Notes: generated from the letters alone by a model not told the origin. A stretch of DNA of 38,428 bases from Thermobaculum sp. (GCA_016782125.1 JADDPA010000095.1:1-38428), one strand, 5' to 3'. Positions 1 through 8,665 are shown, numbered from the stretch's first letter. A program made the numbers and translations.

Positions 1-485
1 CCGGCGAGCGCGGCGTACGACGCGAGGGAAGCGCTCGTGTTCCCGGTCGACGCGCACGCGACGGTGCTTGCCCCCAGACGCCGCGCGACGCTCACCCCCG
101 CGGTCATGCCACGGTCCTTGAAGGACCCAGTCGGATTCTCCCCCTCGTGCTTGAGGTGCAGGCTGGCCACGCCGGCCCAGCGGGCAAGCGCTTCGGCAGG
201 GTACAGGCCGGTGTTGCCCTCCCCACGCGCGGTCATCTCATCGAGATCCAGCGGCGCGATCAACTCTCGGAAGCGCCAGACGCCGCTGCGGTCGTACGGC
301 GCGAGTCTCCCGCGGCGTGTGGCCCATACCTCCCGCAGGGTGCTTGCGTCGTACGCCGAAAGGTCCCGTGCCACCGTCAGCAGCCCACCGCACTCGGCGC
401 AGCGCGTGGCATGCTGCCAAAGGGATTGCTGCAGTCCGCAGCGAATGCAATATAGCGATTCGGTGATCGTTGAACTGGTCACCAT
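1..485 (-). CDS. thrC: Threonine synthase, N-terminal part (cut by window edge)
   Basis: Threonine synthase converts O-phosphohomoserine to threonine with PLP, in the cytoplasm. The minus frame runs open from an ATG at 485 to the window edge, giving 161 residues. An N-terminal zinc ribbon (C13, C16, C29, C32) is followed by the PLP-lysine motif ENPTGSFKDRG, with the Schiff-base lysine at about residue 123, and then by ASTGNTSAS, a phosphate-binding loop typical of the family. A strong GGAGGAG lies 6 bases before the ATG; a GTG directly follows it and could also serve as start. The gene follows thrS by 87 bases on the same strand with no terminator visible between, so it probably belongs to the same T-box-controlled transcript. 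The C-terminal half lies outside the window. Confidence 0.9.
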   Translation of the reverse strand, partial: MVTSSTITESLYCIRCGLQQSLWQHATRCAECGGLLTVARDLSAYDASTLREVWATRRGRLAPYDRSGVWRFRELIAPLDLDEMTARGEGNTGLYPAEALARWAGVASLHLKHEGENPTGSFKDRGMTAGVSVARRLGASTVACASTGNTSASLASYAALA

Positions 486-572
486 CCTGAACTCCTCCAG
501 GGCGATAAAGACGATGGATCGGGCTCGCCACTCACGATATGCAACGTCCCGGCTGCCTCCCTTGGAGCAACG

Positions 573-2363
573 TTAACGATGCTCCCGGATGTCCGCACCA
601 ATCAGGCGTATGACCTCGGCGAGGGGCTGGGCCTTGAGATCCGTGCCGTCGCGTAGTCGCACGGCTGCCGCCCCGGCCTCCGCCTCCCGGTCACCGACGA
701 CAAGCATGTACGGCGTCTTCTGCATCTGTGCGTCACGAATCTTGTGCTGCATCCGCTCGGAGCGGCCGTCGACCTCGACGCGGATACCCTCTGCGCGAAG
801 GGTCGCCGCTACCGACTCGGCGTACTCGGCGTGCCGATCCGCGATGGGGATCACCACCGCCTGCACGGGCGAGAGCCACACGGGGAACGCGCCCGCATGC
901 TGTTCCGTCAGGAACGCGAAGAAACGCTCCAGGCTGCCGATCGGCGCGCGGTGGATCATCGCAGGTCGCTGGCGGGAGCCGTCGGCGTCGACGTACTCCA
1001 GCTCGAACCGCTCCGGCAGGTACAGGTCCACCTGGTTCGTCGACGCGGCAAACTCCCGGCCGAGCACATCGCGCACCATTATGTCGAGCTTCGGGCCGTA
1101 GAACGCTGCCTCGCCCGCCGCCTCCACGTACTCGGCGTTGATGGAATCGAGCGCGTCGCGGATCGCGTCTTCGGCGATGGCCCACATCTCGTCGCCACCG
1201 ACGTACTTCTCCGTGTCCGCGGGGTCGCGCAGAGAGACCCGGTACGCATAGTCACGGAAGCCCACGGCCTGATACAGCTCCTGGATAAGCTCAACCACCC
1301 AGACGAACTCATCACGGAGTTGGTCGGGCCGGCAGAAGATGTGTGCATCGTTGATCGTGAAGCCGCGCACGCGCGACATCCCGGTGAGTTCGCCGCTCTT
1401 TTCGTAGCGGTACACCGTGCCCAGCTCCGCAAGCCGCAGCGGCAACTCCCGGTAGGAGTGCAGGTCGTGCTTGTAGGCGACGATGTGGTGCGGACAGTTC
1501 ATCGGCCGCAGGATGTACTCCTCCTCATCGATCTTGATCGGGGAGTACATCGAGTTTCGGTAGTGTTGCCAGTGGCCGCTGGTCTTGTAGAGGTCGATCT
1601 TGGCGATATGGGGGCTGTAGACGTGCTGGTATCCAGCCCGCTCCTCGGCACGCACGATGAAGTTTTCCAACTCACGGCGGATCGTCGCGCCTTTCGGCAG
1701 CCAGATGACCAGTCCACCGCCCACCTGCTCGGAGGTCATGAACAGCCCCTGGTCCCGGCCGATGCGCCGGTGGTCGCGCTTCTTCGCCTCCTCCAGGCGC
1801 CAGAGGTAATCTTCGAGCTCCTGCGCGGTCGGCCACGCCGTGGCGTACAGGCGCTGGAGCTGCGGACGCTTCTCGTCGCCCTTCCAGTACGCCGCGGCGA
1901 CACTGAGCAGCTTGAACGGACCCACGCCGCTAGAAGCCGGAACGTGCGGACCGCGGCAGAGGTCGGTGAACTGGCCAACCTGATACGTGGAGATCGTCGC
2001 GCTCTCGGGCAGATCATGGATCGTCTCGACCTTGTACGGCTGGTCTGCGAACAACTCCAACGCCTGCTCGCGGGACAGTTCCTCGCGCACGAACGGCTCG
2101 TCCGCCATGACGAGTCGGGCCATCCGCTCCTCGATCTCCTCGAAGTCATCGGGCGTCAGCGAGCGCGGCAGCTCGAAGTCGTAGTAGTAGCCGTTCTCGA
2201 TGGGCGGCCCGTATGCGAAGCGGGCATCGGGGAACATCTCCAGCACCGCCGCGGCCATGATATGCGCGGCGGAGTGGCGCATCCGGTCAAGCGGAGACAT
2301 CTCCACCATCTCCCCACCGTGGTACACCTGGTTCTCCGCGCCGGGCTCAACCTGCGTGCTCAT
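573..2363 (-). CDS. thrS: Threonyl-tRNA synthetase
   Basis: ThrRS charges tRNA-Thr with threonine. The 596-residue protein has the editing domain first (HSAAH at residues 30-34 and later CRGPHVP), then the class II catalytic core with RPMNCPHH, whose Cys and His bind zinc, then an anticodon-binding domain (VVIPIADRHAEYA onward). It is somewhat shorter than the usual 640 residues because the N-terminal TGS domain appears to be absent. The open frame extends 57 codons further upstream, but that extension runs through the T-box terminator, so the start is the ATG at 2363, preceded by AGGAGGG. Expression is predicted to be controlled by the T-box leader directly upstream, and thrC follows in the same direction. 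Confidence 0.97.
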   Translation of the reverse strand: MSTQVEPGAENQVYHGGEMVEMSPLDRMRHSAAHIMAAAVLEMFPDARFAYGPPIENGYYYDFELPRSLTPDDFEEIEERMARLVMADEPFVREELSREQALELFADQPYKVETIHDLPESATISTYQVGQFTDLCRGPHVPASSGVGPFKLLSVAAAYWKGDEKRPQLQRLYATAWPTAQELEDYLWRLEEAKKRDHRRIGRDQGLFMTSEQVGGGLVIWLPKGATIRRELENFIVRAEERAGYQHVYSPHIAKIDLYKTSGHWQHYRNSMYSPIKIDEEEYILRPMNCPHHIVAYKHDLHSYRELPLRLAELGTVYRYEKSGELTGMSRVRGFTINDAHIFCRPDQLRDEFVWVVELIQELYQAVGFRDYAYRVSLRDPADTEKYVGGDEMWAIAEDAIRDALDSINAEYVEAAGEAAFYGPKLDIMVRDVLGREFAASTNQVDLYLPERFELEYVDADGSRQRPAMIHRAPIGSLERFFAFLTEQHAGAFPVWLSPVQAVVIPIADRHAEYAESVAATLRAEGIRVEVDGRSERMQHKIRDAQMQKTPYMLVVGDREAEAGAAAVRLRDGTDLKAQPLAEVIRLIGADIREHR

Positions 2364-2380
2364 TGTGTCCCTCCTAAAAA

Positions 2381-2645
2381 GCAAAAAGCCCCTCGTCCCA
2401 TATACGGGACGAAAGGCCGATCTTTCGTGGTTCCACCCGAGTTCGCAGCGGCTTGCACCTACTGCCTCGTTGCATGCCGATAACGGTGGCAACCGGGGCT
2501 CCATACTCGCGCACGCTTTGGGGAGCCGGCTCACAGGTGGTTTTCCGCGTGGTGCTCGCCTGGTGGGCTCTCAGTCCGTGGCCCACCATCCCTGCCCGAC
2601 AGCTCTCCGCGCGTACTCGTCCTGCTCACAGCCTTTGCATGTGTG
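2381..2645 (-). promoter_or_regulatory. T-box riboswitch leader of thrS-thrC
   Basis: Read on the minus strand, the leader between the promoter and thrS holds the T-box core GGGTGGAACCACG (2438-2426), a long upstream region able to form stem I, and a terminator hairpin. T-box leaders bind uncharged tRNA at a specifier codon and at the tRNA acceptor end, and then favour the antiterminator. A likely specifier is ACC (Thr) at 2553-2551 in GAGCACCACG; that assignment is inference and needs a covariance fold. The position before a threonyl-tRNA synthetase fits the family well. Confidence 0.87.
2383..2418 (-). terminator. T-box intrinsic terminator before thrS
   Basis: On the minus strand, GGCCTTTCGTCCC and GGGACGAGGGGCT can pair over 13 positions (including G-U pairs) around a 6-base loop, followed by TTTTTGCTTTTT. 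It lies between the T-box core and the thrS ribosome-binding site, the normal place for the regulated terminator. Confidence 0.87.
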
Positions 2646-2650
2646 ACGCC

Positions 2651-2678
2651 AGTATAGCAGGCGCCACCTGAAACGCAA
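2651..2678 (-). promoter_or_regulatory. Promoter of thrS-thrC
   Basis: On the minus strand, TTGCGT (2678-2673) and TATACT (2656-2651) are separated by 16 bases. Transcription would begin near 2644, at the upstream end of the T-box leader. Confidence 0.65.
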
Positions 2679-2776
2679 GCTGCTTGGCCTGGGCAAGCGC
2701 ACGCCTCAATCGACCGCCAAGATGGTCACCTGGTCACGAGAGATACACCGATGGCAGAAACGTTGCCGTGAGAGGG

Positions 2777-3658
2777 ATGCCAATAAACCGACCGTTGCCG
2801 GAGGAAGCTCACGAGGACAAACGACCCGATCCGCCACGAGTCCCAGTCAACCAGTGGGAGTTGCACCCACTTCCCCTTCCCTCATCGCGGATGCCGTTTA
2901 TGCGCGCCGGCAGGCTGCTGAAGCGATGGCGGTACGTCTCTATCTGGAGTCGGGATATCTGGTTATGTGCCGCGAGCGTGCAAGTTGGTCCCGCACGGCA
3001 AGAGTTCTGGGCTGTGTGGGACCGGATACGACGACGGCTCTGGGAGCGTACGAGGCTATACCCACGTTGCGTACGCCTCTCGCGCGGCCGTGTTCTGGTT
3101 CGAGATGGCGAGATCCGCATCGACATCGTTCTCGAGGAGAACGAGGGCTTTCAGGTGGTCTCGCCCTCTGGGCCAGCGTATACATGGACCCGCAAACAAT
3201 GCGGCATACGGGCCCATGGTTCCGTGTGGGTCCAGAGCGAGATGCTGCCGGTGGAGGCCATAGCGCTGGTAGACGACAACGCCGGCTATCACCCTCGCCA
3301 CACCACCTGGTGGTGGTCTGGTGGGGACAGGATGGATACAAGGGATCGCGCAGTGGCCTGGAGCGTCATCGTCGGTCTGAACGACTCTCCGGTGAACAGC
3401 GAGCGCACGTTGTGGATCGAGGGGGTGCCGCACGAGTTGGGACCGGTGGAGTTCGCGTCCGACCTCTCCAGCGTAGAGCTCTCCGACGGAGGACGGCTGG
3501 TGTTCCACGAGGAAGCAGCGCGCGAGCGTCGAGAGAACCTGCTGCTCCTTCGCTCCTCGTATCGCCAGCCGTTCGGCTCCTACTCCGGCTCCCTGCCCAG
3601 GGGTACTACTCTCCGAGAGGCGTATGGCGTGATGGAGCACCACGAGGCGGTATGGTAG
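2777..3658 (+). CDS. DUF2804 family protein
   Basis: This is a soluble protein of about 293 residues that resembles the DUF2804 family, whose function is unknown. Supporting features are the N-terminal INRPLPEEAHEDKRPDPPRV, a tryptophan-rich central beta region, the segment WSVIVGLND followed by LWIEGVPHELGPVEF, and the closing YGVMEHHEAVW, which matches the GVxExHxAxW ending of that family. No signal peptide or membrane segment is visible. The frame is open further upstream to 2684, but the ATG at 2777 fits where family-like sequence begins; its ribosome site (GAGAGGG) is very close to the ATG, so the start is uncertain. It is transcribed away from thrS and is not obviously part of an operon. 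Confidence 0.75.
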   Translation: MPINRPLPEEAHEDKRPDPPRVPVNQWELHPLPLPSSRMPFMRAGRLLKRWRYVSIWSRDIWLCAASVQVGPARQEFWAVWDRIRRRLWERTRLYPRCVRLSRGRVLVRDGEIRIDIVLEENEGFQVVSPSGPAYTWTRKQCGIRAHGSVWVQSEMLPVEAIALVDDNAGYHPRHTTWWWSGGDRMDTRDRAVAWSVIVGLNDSPVNSERTLWIEGVPHELGPVEFASDLSSVELSDGGRLVFHEEAARERRENLLLLRSSYRQPFGSYSGSLPRGTTLREAYGVMEHHEAVW

Positions 3659-3790
3659 CGGGCAGCACGACCACTTCGAATTGGGTTGAACGGTAGAGCC
3701 ACGGTCATGGCAAGCAGTCTCGAATAGCGCAATCAGGGGGCTCACCTGCGTCGTTCCACCGACCCGGTCGCCTGCCTGAAAGGACTCTCG

Positions 3791-4528
3791 CTACTCGACC
3801 TCCGACAGCGTGCGCGAGGCGAGCGCCCAGAGCACGGCGATATACCCGAGGAGGACCGCGAGGTTCGGCCATACCTCGCCGATCGTCCCGCCGGGACGGA
3901 TTATCTCCTGGATCACGGTGTTGGCGTAGCGTAGCGGCAACAGCCTGCCAAGCCAGTCCGCCCAAGTCGGCAGCAGTGCCGTGTCGAGCAGGAGCCCGGA
4001 GAGAAAGACGGAAGGCACCGTCACCAACGGGATGAAGGGAAACACCTGCCCCTCGCTCCGCGCGAACGTCGAGATGAAGATGCCGAGCATGACGCTTGCA
4101 ACCGCCAGGAGCCACACCACGACGAAAAGCACGGCAAGTGTGCCGACACCGTAGTCGAGCCCGAACAGGAGCACCACCTCGGTCAGGGCCACGGCGGCCT
4201 GAAGCGTCGCGAGCCCCAGGTATCCCAGCAAGTATCCCCCGATGATCTCCGCGCGCCGGAAGCCATTGATGAACATCCGCTCCAGGGTGCCCGCGGTGCG
4301 TTCCTGTACGAGTACGATGGCGCACAGCAGGAAGGAGAGGAAGTGCACGAGAAACGCCGCCACCGGCACGGCATAGCGGGCGGTCGAGAAGGTGGCGGGC
4401 ATCGTGTCGAAGAAGAGTTTGAGCAGGTACACGATCGCAAGGGGTGCTATTACGGAGAGCCCCAGCAGCCGGTGCTCCCGCAGCAGCTGCCGTACCACCC
4501 GCCTGGCTATGATCAGCGTTCGCCTCAT
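3791..4528 (-). CDS. ABC-2 type transporter permease
   Basis: Membrane subunit of an ABC-2 type exporter, 245 residues. After a basic N-terminus (MRRTLIIARRVVRQLLREHR) there are about six hydrophobic segments, with the family signature QERTAGTLERMFINGFRRAEIIGGYLLGYLG between the second and third. The ATG at 4528 overlaps the stop of the ATPase gene by 4 bases (ATGA), so the two are translationally coupled. The longer upstream open frame only reads through the ATPase gene in another frame. With the TetR-type regulator at the head of the operon, the likely job is self-regulated efflux of a hydrophobic compound or drug; the substrate cannot be read from sequence. Confidence 0.92.
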   Translation of the reverse strand: MRRTLIIARRVVRQLLREHRLLGLSVIAPLAIVYLLKLFFDTMPATFSTARYAVPVAAFLVHFLSFLLCAIVLVQERTAGTLERMFINGFRRAEIIGGYLLGYLGLATLQAAVALTEVVLLFGLDYGVGTLAVLFVVVWLLAVASVMLGIFISTFARSEGQVFPFIPLVTVPSVFLSGLLLDTALLPTWADWLGRLLPLRYANTVIQEIIRPGGTIGEVWPNLAVLLGYIAVLWALASRTLSEVE

Positions 4529-5373
4529 CGTTTCGCCTCCTCGATGAGCCCGAGTATGACGGTCTCGAGCGTATCGCCTCGGACCTCCACCGCACCGATC
4601 TCCCGTGAGAGCCCATACACGTGGAGGGCGTCCGCAAGATCTTCGGGGTGTCCACCGACCACCCGCTCCTCGATCCGGCCGTCCTGCCGCACGAGCAGGT
4701 GCGTCTGGCCGCGTTCGAGGATTCGTGCTGGGGCGTCGGCCGTGATGACCTGTCCCTGACGGAGTACCGCGACCTCGTCGCAAAGGAGCGCCTCATCCAT
4801 CAGGTGCGTGCTCACGAAAAGCGTCGTCCCCTTCTGAGCAAGCCGCCGAAACGTGCTCCAGAAGCGAGCCCGAAGGCCAGGATCCACCGCGGCCGTGGGC
4901 TCATCCAGAAATAGCACGTCGGGCTGGTGCACAATCGCGCACGCGAGCGACACCCGACGCTGCATACCACCGGAGAAGGTGCGTACCGGATCGTCGGCGC
5001 GTGCACGCAGATCCGTAAACTCCAGCGCTTCCTCGACACGTCCAGCGAGGTCGGGGACACTATGCGCCGCGCCGAAGAACTGCACGTTCTCCCTGGCGGA
5101 CAGGTCCTGGTACAGCGCCAGGCCCTGGGGCATGTATCCGATCCGCTCTCGCAACGCGGCGCGCTGCCGCAACGGATTGAGTCCGAGCACGGACACGTCG
5201 CCGCCGGAGGGACAGAGCGACCCGACGAGCGCCTTAATGAGGGTCGACTTCCCCGCACCGTTCGGCCCCAGCAGGCCGTACACCGCGTCTTTGGGTACCG
5301 TGAGGTCTACTCCCTGAAGCGCCTGGATATCGCCGTACTGCTTCGTCAGCCCGCTAACTTTTATCGCGTCCAT
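4525..5373 (-). CDS. ABC transporter ATP-binding protein
   Basis: Cytoplasmic ATPase subunit of the ABC-2 exporter, 282 residues. Walker A GPNGAGKST lies near residue 36, the Q-loop in GYMPQGLALY, the signature FSGGMQRR near residue 133, Walker B VLFLDEP, the D-loop AAVDP and the switch His in STHLMDEA. The C-terminal 80 residues form an extension usual in DrrA/CcmA-like drug-export ATPases. GAGGAGG stands just before the ATG. The gene follows the TetR gene by 40 bases and overlaps the permease by 4, so all three form one operon. Confidence 0.95.
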   Translation of the reverse strand: MDAIKVSGLTKQYGDIQALQGVDLTVPKDAVYGLLGPNGAGKSTLIKALVGSLCPSGGDVSVLGLNPLRQRAALRERIGYMPQGLALYQDLSARENVQFFGAAHSVPDLAGRVEEALEFTDLRARADDPVRTFSGGMQRRVSLACAIVHQPDVLFLDEPTAAVDPGLRARFWSTFRRLAQKGTTLFVSTHLMDEALLCDEVAVLRQGQVITADAPARILERGQTHLLVRQDGRIEERVVGGHPEDLADALHVYGLSREIGAVEVRGDTLETVILGLIEEAKR

Positions 5374-5413
5374 CCCGCCTCCTCACCTGCGATCCCTGTC
5401 TCACCCGTGTTCG

Positions 5414-6019
5414 CTACGGCTTCGGCCTCAGCCCGTACAGGAAGATCTCGACGCACGCCTCCAGGTGCTCATCGTTGGTGAGCCCGTCCGTCGCGAGCGC
5501 GGGAAGAAATACGTTGCCGACCGCCTGCGGGATCAGCATGCCGATGAACGCTCGCGCGCTCGCGCGCTCGTCGTGCGGACGCAACCGGCCCAGCGCCACC
5601 TGGTGCGCCATGTACTCCCTAAGAAACGCGAGCACCCTGCCCGGCCCGCGCTTGACGAAAATATCGGCGATCTCTGGGCGTCGAAGCGCCTCACCAGCCA
5701 TCAGCCGAGCAATGCGCTGCACCGCGGGGCGCCGCAAGGTATCCAGATATGCCCGGCCGAGCATGGGCAACACCTCCTCCGGGGGGCGGTCCATCAGTCC
5801 CTCCGCATCATACATGGCCTGCAGGATCGGCAGATGTCTACCCAGCACGGCCTCCAGCAGATCCGCCTTATCCTTGAAGTACCAGTAGATCAGCGCGGGG
5901 GATGCGACGCCGGCCGCAGCGGCAATGCTCTTGATGGTCGCGCCGCGGAAGCCCTTCTCGGCAAACTCCTCCAGCGCCGCGTCGAGGATCTCTCCTCGCC
6001 GATCCGCCTCCTCAACCAT
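5414..6019 (-). CDS. TetR/AcrR family transcriptional regulator
   Basis: A 201-residue one-component repressor. The N-terminal helix-turn-helix covers about residues 8-55 (ILDAALEEFAEKGFRGATIKSIAAAAGVASPALIYWYFKDKADLLEAVL), with the family-typical YWYFKDKADL end. The rest is the variable ligand-binding domain. It heads an operon with an ABC exporter, the usual arrangement where the regulator senses the exported compound and derepresses the operon. Two palindromes in its own promoter (6034-6043 and 6066-6076) are good candidates for its binding sites. The ATG is preceded by AAGGGGG. Confidence 0.93.
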   Translation of the reverse strand: MVEEADRRGEILDAALEEFAEKGFRGATIKSIAAAAGVASPALIYWYFKDKADLLEAVLGRHLPILQAMYDAEGLMDRPPEEVLPMLGRAYLDTLRRPAVQRIARLMAGEALRRPEIADIFVKRGPGRVLAFLREYMAHQVALGRLRPHDERASARAFIGMLIPQAVGNVFLPALATDGLTNDEHLEACVEIFLYGLRPKP

Positions 6020-6033
6020 TCCGCCCCCTTGAA

Positions 6034-6076
6034 TGAACGTTCAAGCAATTGCATCATAGGCTTGATTGAACGTTAA
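6034..6076. promoter_or_regulatory. Paired TetR operator candidates
   Basis: A perfect palindrome TGAACGTTCA at 6034-6043 and a closely related TTGAACGTTAA at 6066-6076 are centred 33 bases apart, about three helical turns. They share the core TGAACGTT and flank or overlap the -10 and spacer of the operon promoter. Assignment to the TetR protein encoded next to them is inference. Confidence 0.7.
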
Positions 6077-6081
6077 GTCAA
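6053..6081 (-). promoter_or_regulatory. Promoter of tetR-ABC operon
   Basis: On the minus strand, TTGACT (6081-6076) and TATGAT (6058-6053) are separated by exactly 17 bases, a near-consensus housekeeping promoter. One palindrome lies in the spacer and another just downstream of the -10, so bound repressor would block it. Confidence 0.75.
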
Positions 6082-6145
6082 TACTTAGGGCTGCTGTGGG
6101 CAAGGAAGCAGTTGATGGGACGGGGTGGTCCTTGCGGCGCGGATG

Positions 6146-7420
6146 TTACGGCGACCAATGCAGGAGGTGGGCCGCTCCGCCCGCGAACTGCCACCGGCCG
6201 AGGAGGAAAACCCGGTGGCTATCGTACAACGCCGCTCGTACGCGGTCCTCGTCCATCCAGGCCGGATGGGGAATGCCCAGCGGAACCACGTTCGATCCGG
6301 GGAGTCCTGGAGCGTGCCGCCGTACCGCGGCGTCGGCGAGCAGGTAACCGTGGTTCTCAAGCACGGCCGCCTCGGCTGTGGAGAAGGCATCGAGGTCTGT
6401 CCGCACCTCGGATATGACCGCGTCAACGATGTCGCCGGAGTAGCCGCGTGCCTCCGGGTCGAAGTGCACCGCGTGGCTGCCCACACCCCAGTACGTCCCC
6501 TCCATCGCGCCTGTCTTGAAGCTGGCGATGATCCAGCGCTTGCGGAGCGCCAGGGACTGCTTCCCGAGAATCGATGCGTAGCGGGGGAGGCGCAGCAGCG
6601 GCCCCTTGTCGAGCCCGGGATCGAACGTTCCCCCACCATCGGACACCAGCACGGTGCGATGGGACTTCCACACAGGCTCCAGCCCCAGGTTGTCGTACAC
6701 CCCACCATCGGTAAGCCGCAGATCCCGAATGATCGTGTTGCGCTGCTCATCCCGCCGGGCCGTTCCCCCGGTCAGTTGCTCGGGCTCAATGCCGGCGCGC
6801 ATCGGCGGGAACACCGGCGGGAAGCACGACGAGGCAGCCACTGCCCAGGCCACCGGGTACGCCGCTGCGGGTCTCAGATAGCCGGCTCGATAGTCCCCCA
6901 CACGCCCTTTCTGGAAGGTCCAGTTGACGCCGTACGCCATGTCGGTTGCGGAGAAGATGAACCGTGGCTGATCCGGAAGGTCGCCAAGGGTCAGGCGCGT
7001 CAGCCGATCCCGATAGCGCACCTGCAAGGCATCGACGGCAACGCCCTCGTTGAACCAGTTCCACGGCAGAAACCTGCGGAACAGCGGGAAGGTGCGGAGG
7101 TTGCGCGCTGTGAACGCCCGAAACGGACGAGCCACGCGTTCGTCCCAGTTTGACACGGACTCGCCAGGTTCTGGCCACGGTCGGATACGGTCGGCCAGGA
7201 AGGCGGAGAAGATGCTACCCCCCGATACCGCTGAGAAGGTGTCCACCCGCGAGAGGACGCCGAGCTCGTTGAGGCGGCGGGCCGCGCCGAGGTGGAAGAG
7301 CGCGGCACGGAAGCCCCCACCGGACAGGCAAAGTGCGACGCCCTGGCGCAGCTCCTTCGCGACAGGGAGATACGGATCTGCTCCCGCCCTTGTCGTGCGC
7401 GGCTCATCCGGTAGATCCAT
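6146..7420 (-). CDS. Patatin-like phospholipase family protein
   Basis: Predicted serine acyl hydrolase of 424 residues. The patatin hallmarks are present: the oxyanion loop SGGGFRAALFHLG (about residues 33-45), the nucleophile motif AVSGGS (G-x-S-G-G, Ser near residue 66) and the catalytic Asp in LTDGGVYDNLG (about residue 238). No signal peptide is evident, so it is probably cytoplasmic or peripherally membrane bound. GAGG and AAGG lie just before the ATG. It faces away from the TetR operon by only its 3' end, and the enolase-superfamily gene lies upstream on the same strand about 70 bases away; co-transcription is possible. Substrate unknown. Confidence 0.9.
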   Translation of the reverse strand: MDLPDEPRTTRAGADPYLPVAKELRQGVALCLSGGGFRAALFHLGAARRLNELGVLSRVDTFSAVSGGSIFSAFLADRIRPWPEPGESVSNWDERVARPFRAFTARNLRTFPLFRRFLPWNWFNEGVAVDALQVRYRDRLTRLTLGDLPDQPRFIFSATDMAYGVNWTFQKGRVGDYRAGYLRPAAAYPVAWAVAASSCFPPVFPPMRAGIEPEQLTGGTARRDEQRNTIIRDLRLTDGGVYDNLGLEPVWKSHRTVLVSDGGGTFDPGLDKGPLLRLPRYASILGKQSLALRKRWIIASFKTGAMEGTYWGVGSHAVHFDPEARGYSGDIVDAVISEVRTDLDAFSTAEAAVLENHGYLLADAAVRRHAPGLPGSNVVPLGIPHPAWMDEDRVRAALYDSHRVFLLGRWQFAGGAAHLLHWSP

Positions 7421-7493
7421 CGGCCTTCACCTCATCGTCGCAGCACGTCCGCCGGGTGCCCTGTGAGCGGTAGCGTGATGCACTCGCGCCGCG

Positions 7494-8633
7494 CTAAGCC
7501 GTCCGGCTGTATCCGCCAGCCTCGACCGCCCGGTGGAAGATCTGCTCGTCCAGCTCCAGCCCGAAGCCCGGTGCGTCCGGCAAATTCACCCAGCCATCGC
7601 GAAGCGTGTAGCCTGACGTATCGAGGCCGGGAGTTTCCGCCTCGTCCCACTCAACGAAGGCGAAACGCTCAATCGCGCCCGCGAGATGGCACGCTGCGTA
7701 GTTGCCCCAGTGGCCGCCGTAATGGTGCGGTGCGGTGCGAACGCCCCAGCCGTCCAGCAACCGGCCGGTCTGGAGCCAGCGCGAAAAGCCGTGGGCGAAG
7801 ATGTCGTACTGGATCACGTCCACGAGACCAGCACGCGCCCACTCAAGCAGCGATGAACTGGCCTCTCCCTCCCCGTCCGCGATGAGCACTGGTAGCCCTT
7901 CCCGCTCCATCCATGTGCGCAGGTCTTGATGCAGCACGGGATCCTCACGGAATGGCTCCTCCATCCAGTAGATCCCACAGTCGGCGGTCTGGGTAAGCAC
8001 ATGCTTTGTGAGATTGAGGGTATAGCCGTCGTTCGCGTCGAGCATCAGCACCGCCCCCGGTCCCACGGCTTCTCGGACCGCGCGGACGACGGCTATGTCG
8101 CGCCGCGTCCCCTCCTCGGACGGCATATGCCGCGCACCACGCCCGACCTTGATCTTGAATGCCCGATGTCCACGCTCGTACCCTTCGCGCGCCTCCGCAG
8201 CGAGCAAGGCGGCGGCCCCACGATCGGTGGGCAGGTGCAGGTCGTCGAAGTAGAGCGACGTGTCGTAGCAGCGCACGCGGAATGGCGCTACCGAGACGTG
8301 GCCGTCGTCCGCTGCCGCGAGCGCATAGGTGGGCACTCCCGCACGCCGGGCGACGAGATCCCAGATGGGGTAGTCGCAACCACGCCATGCTTCCGCGGCG
8401 CCGACACCAGGCACGAACAGATCGCCGAGGCGCATGCCCAGCAGGGCATCGAATACGTGCGCCGGAGCATGGCACACGCCGAAGCCGGTAGAACCATCCT
8501 CTGCGGTAAGCCGGGCGATGGGCACGGAGATCGAGATGCCATGTCCCTCAAGTCGGGCGTTGCTGCCCGCGCTTCTCGGGCGACGCCCCGCCAGCCTTCC
8601 CCACTCGACACGGGATATACGCACATCTTCCAT
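7494..8633 (-). CDS. Mandelate racemase/muconate lactonizing enzyme family protein
   Basis: An enolase-superfamily enzyme of about 379 residues, which abstracts an alpha-proton from a carboxylate using Mg2+. The barrel shows the KxK base motif (FKIKVG), the metal ligands LDAND and WMEEPF, a third ligand region in IADGEGE, and a His-rich end (APHHYGGHWGNY) that could supply the second acid/base residue. Exact substrate cannot be told; sugar-acid dehydratase or related chemistry is most likely. The ATG at 8633 is preferred over an upstream GTG ten codons earlier because GGGGGAGG lies directly in front of it. Confidence 0.88.
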   Translation of the reverse strand: MEDVRISRVEWGRLAGRRPRSAGSNARLEGHGISISVPIARLTAEDGSTGFGVCHAPAHVFDALLGMRLGDLFVPGVGAAEAWRGCDYPIWDLVARRAGVPTYALAAADDGHVSVAPFRVRCYDTSLYFDDLHLPTDRGAAALLAAEAREGYERGHRAFKIKVGRGARHMPSEEGTRRDIAVVRAVREAVGPGAVLMLDANDGYTLNLTKHVLTQTADCGIYWMEEPFREDPVLHQDLRTWMEREGLPVLIADGEGEASSSLLEWARAGLVDVIQYDIFAHGFSRWLQTGRLLDGWGVRTAPHHYGGHWGNYAACHLAGAIERFAFVEWDEAETPGLDTSGYTLRDGWVNLPDAPGFGLELDEQIFHRAVEAGGYSRTA

Positions 8634-8653
8634 ACCGCCTCCCCCCTGGACCG

Positions 8654-8665
8654 CAGTGTACACTG
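8654..8665. promoter_or_regulatory. Palindrome CAGTGTACACTG upstream of the enolase-family gene
   Basis: A perfect 12-base palindrome lies 21 bases before the enolase-superfamily start codon. Its second half contains TACACT, which could itself be a weak -10 on the minus strand. It may be an operator; no regulator gene is adjacent. Confidence 0.35.

Noticed and set aside
744-2483. A 579-codon open frame on the plus strand opposite thrS
   Set aside because: It is antisense to a clear threonyl-tRNA synthetase, has biased low-complexity composition, and no ribosome site or family motif. GC-rich codon bias keeps antisense frames open.
2722-3696. A second 324-codon plus-strand frame and a 229-codon minus-strand frame over the DUF2804 gene
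   Set aside because: Neither shows family-like sequence, whereas the chosen frame has the DUF2804 opening and closing motifs.
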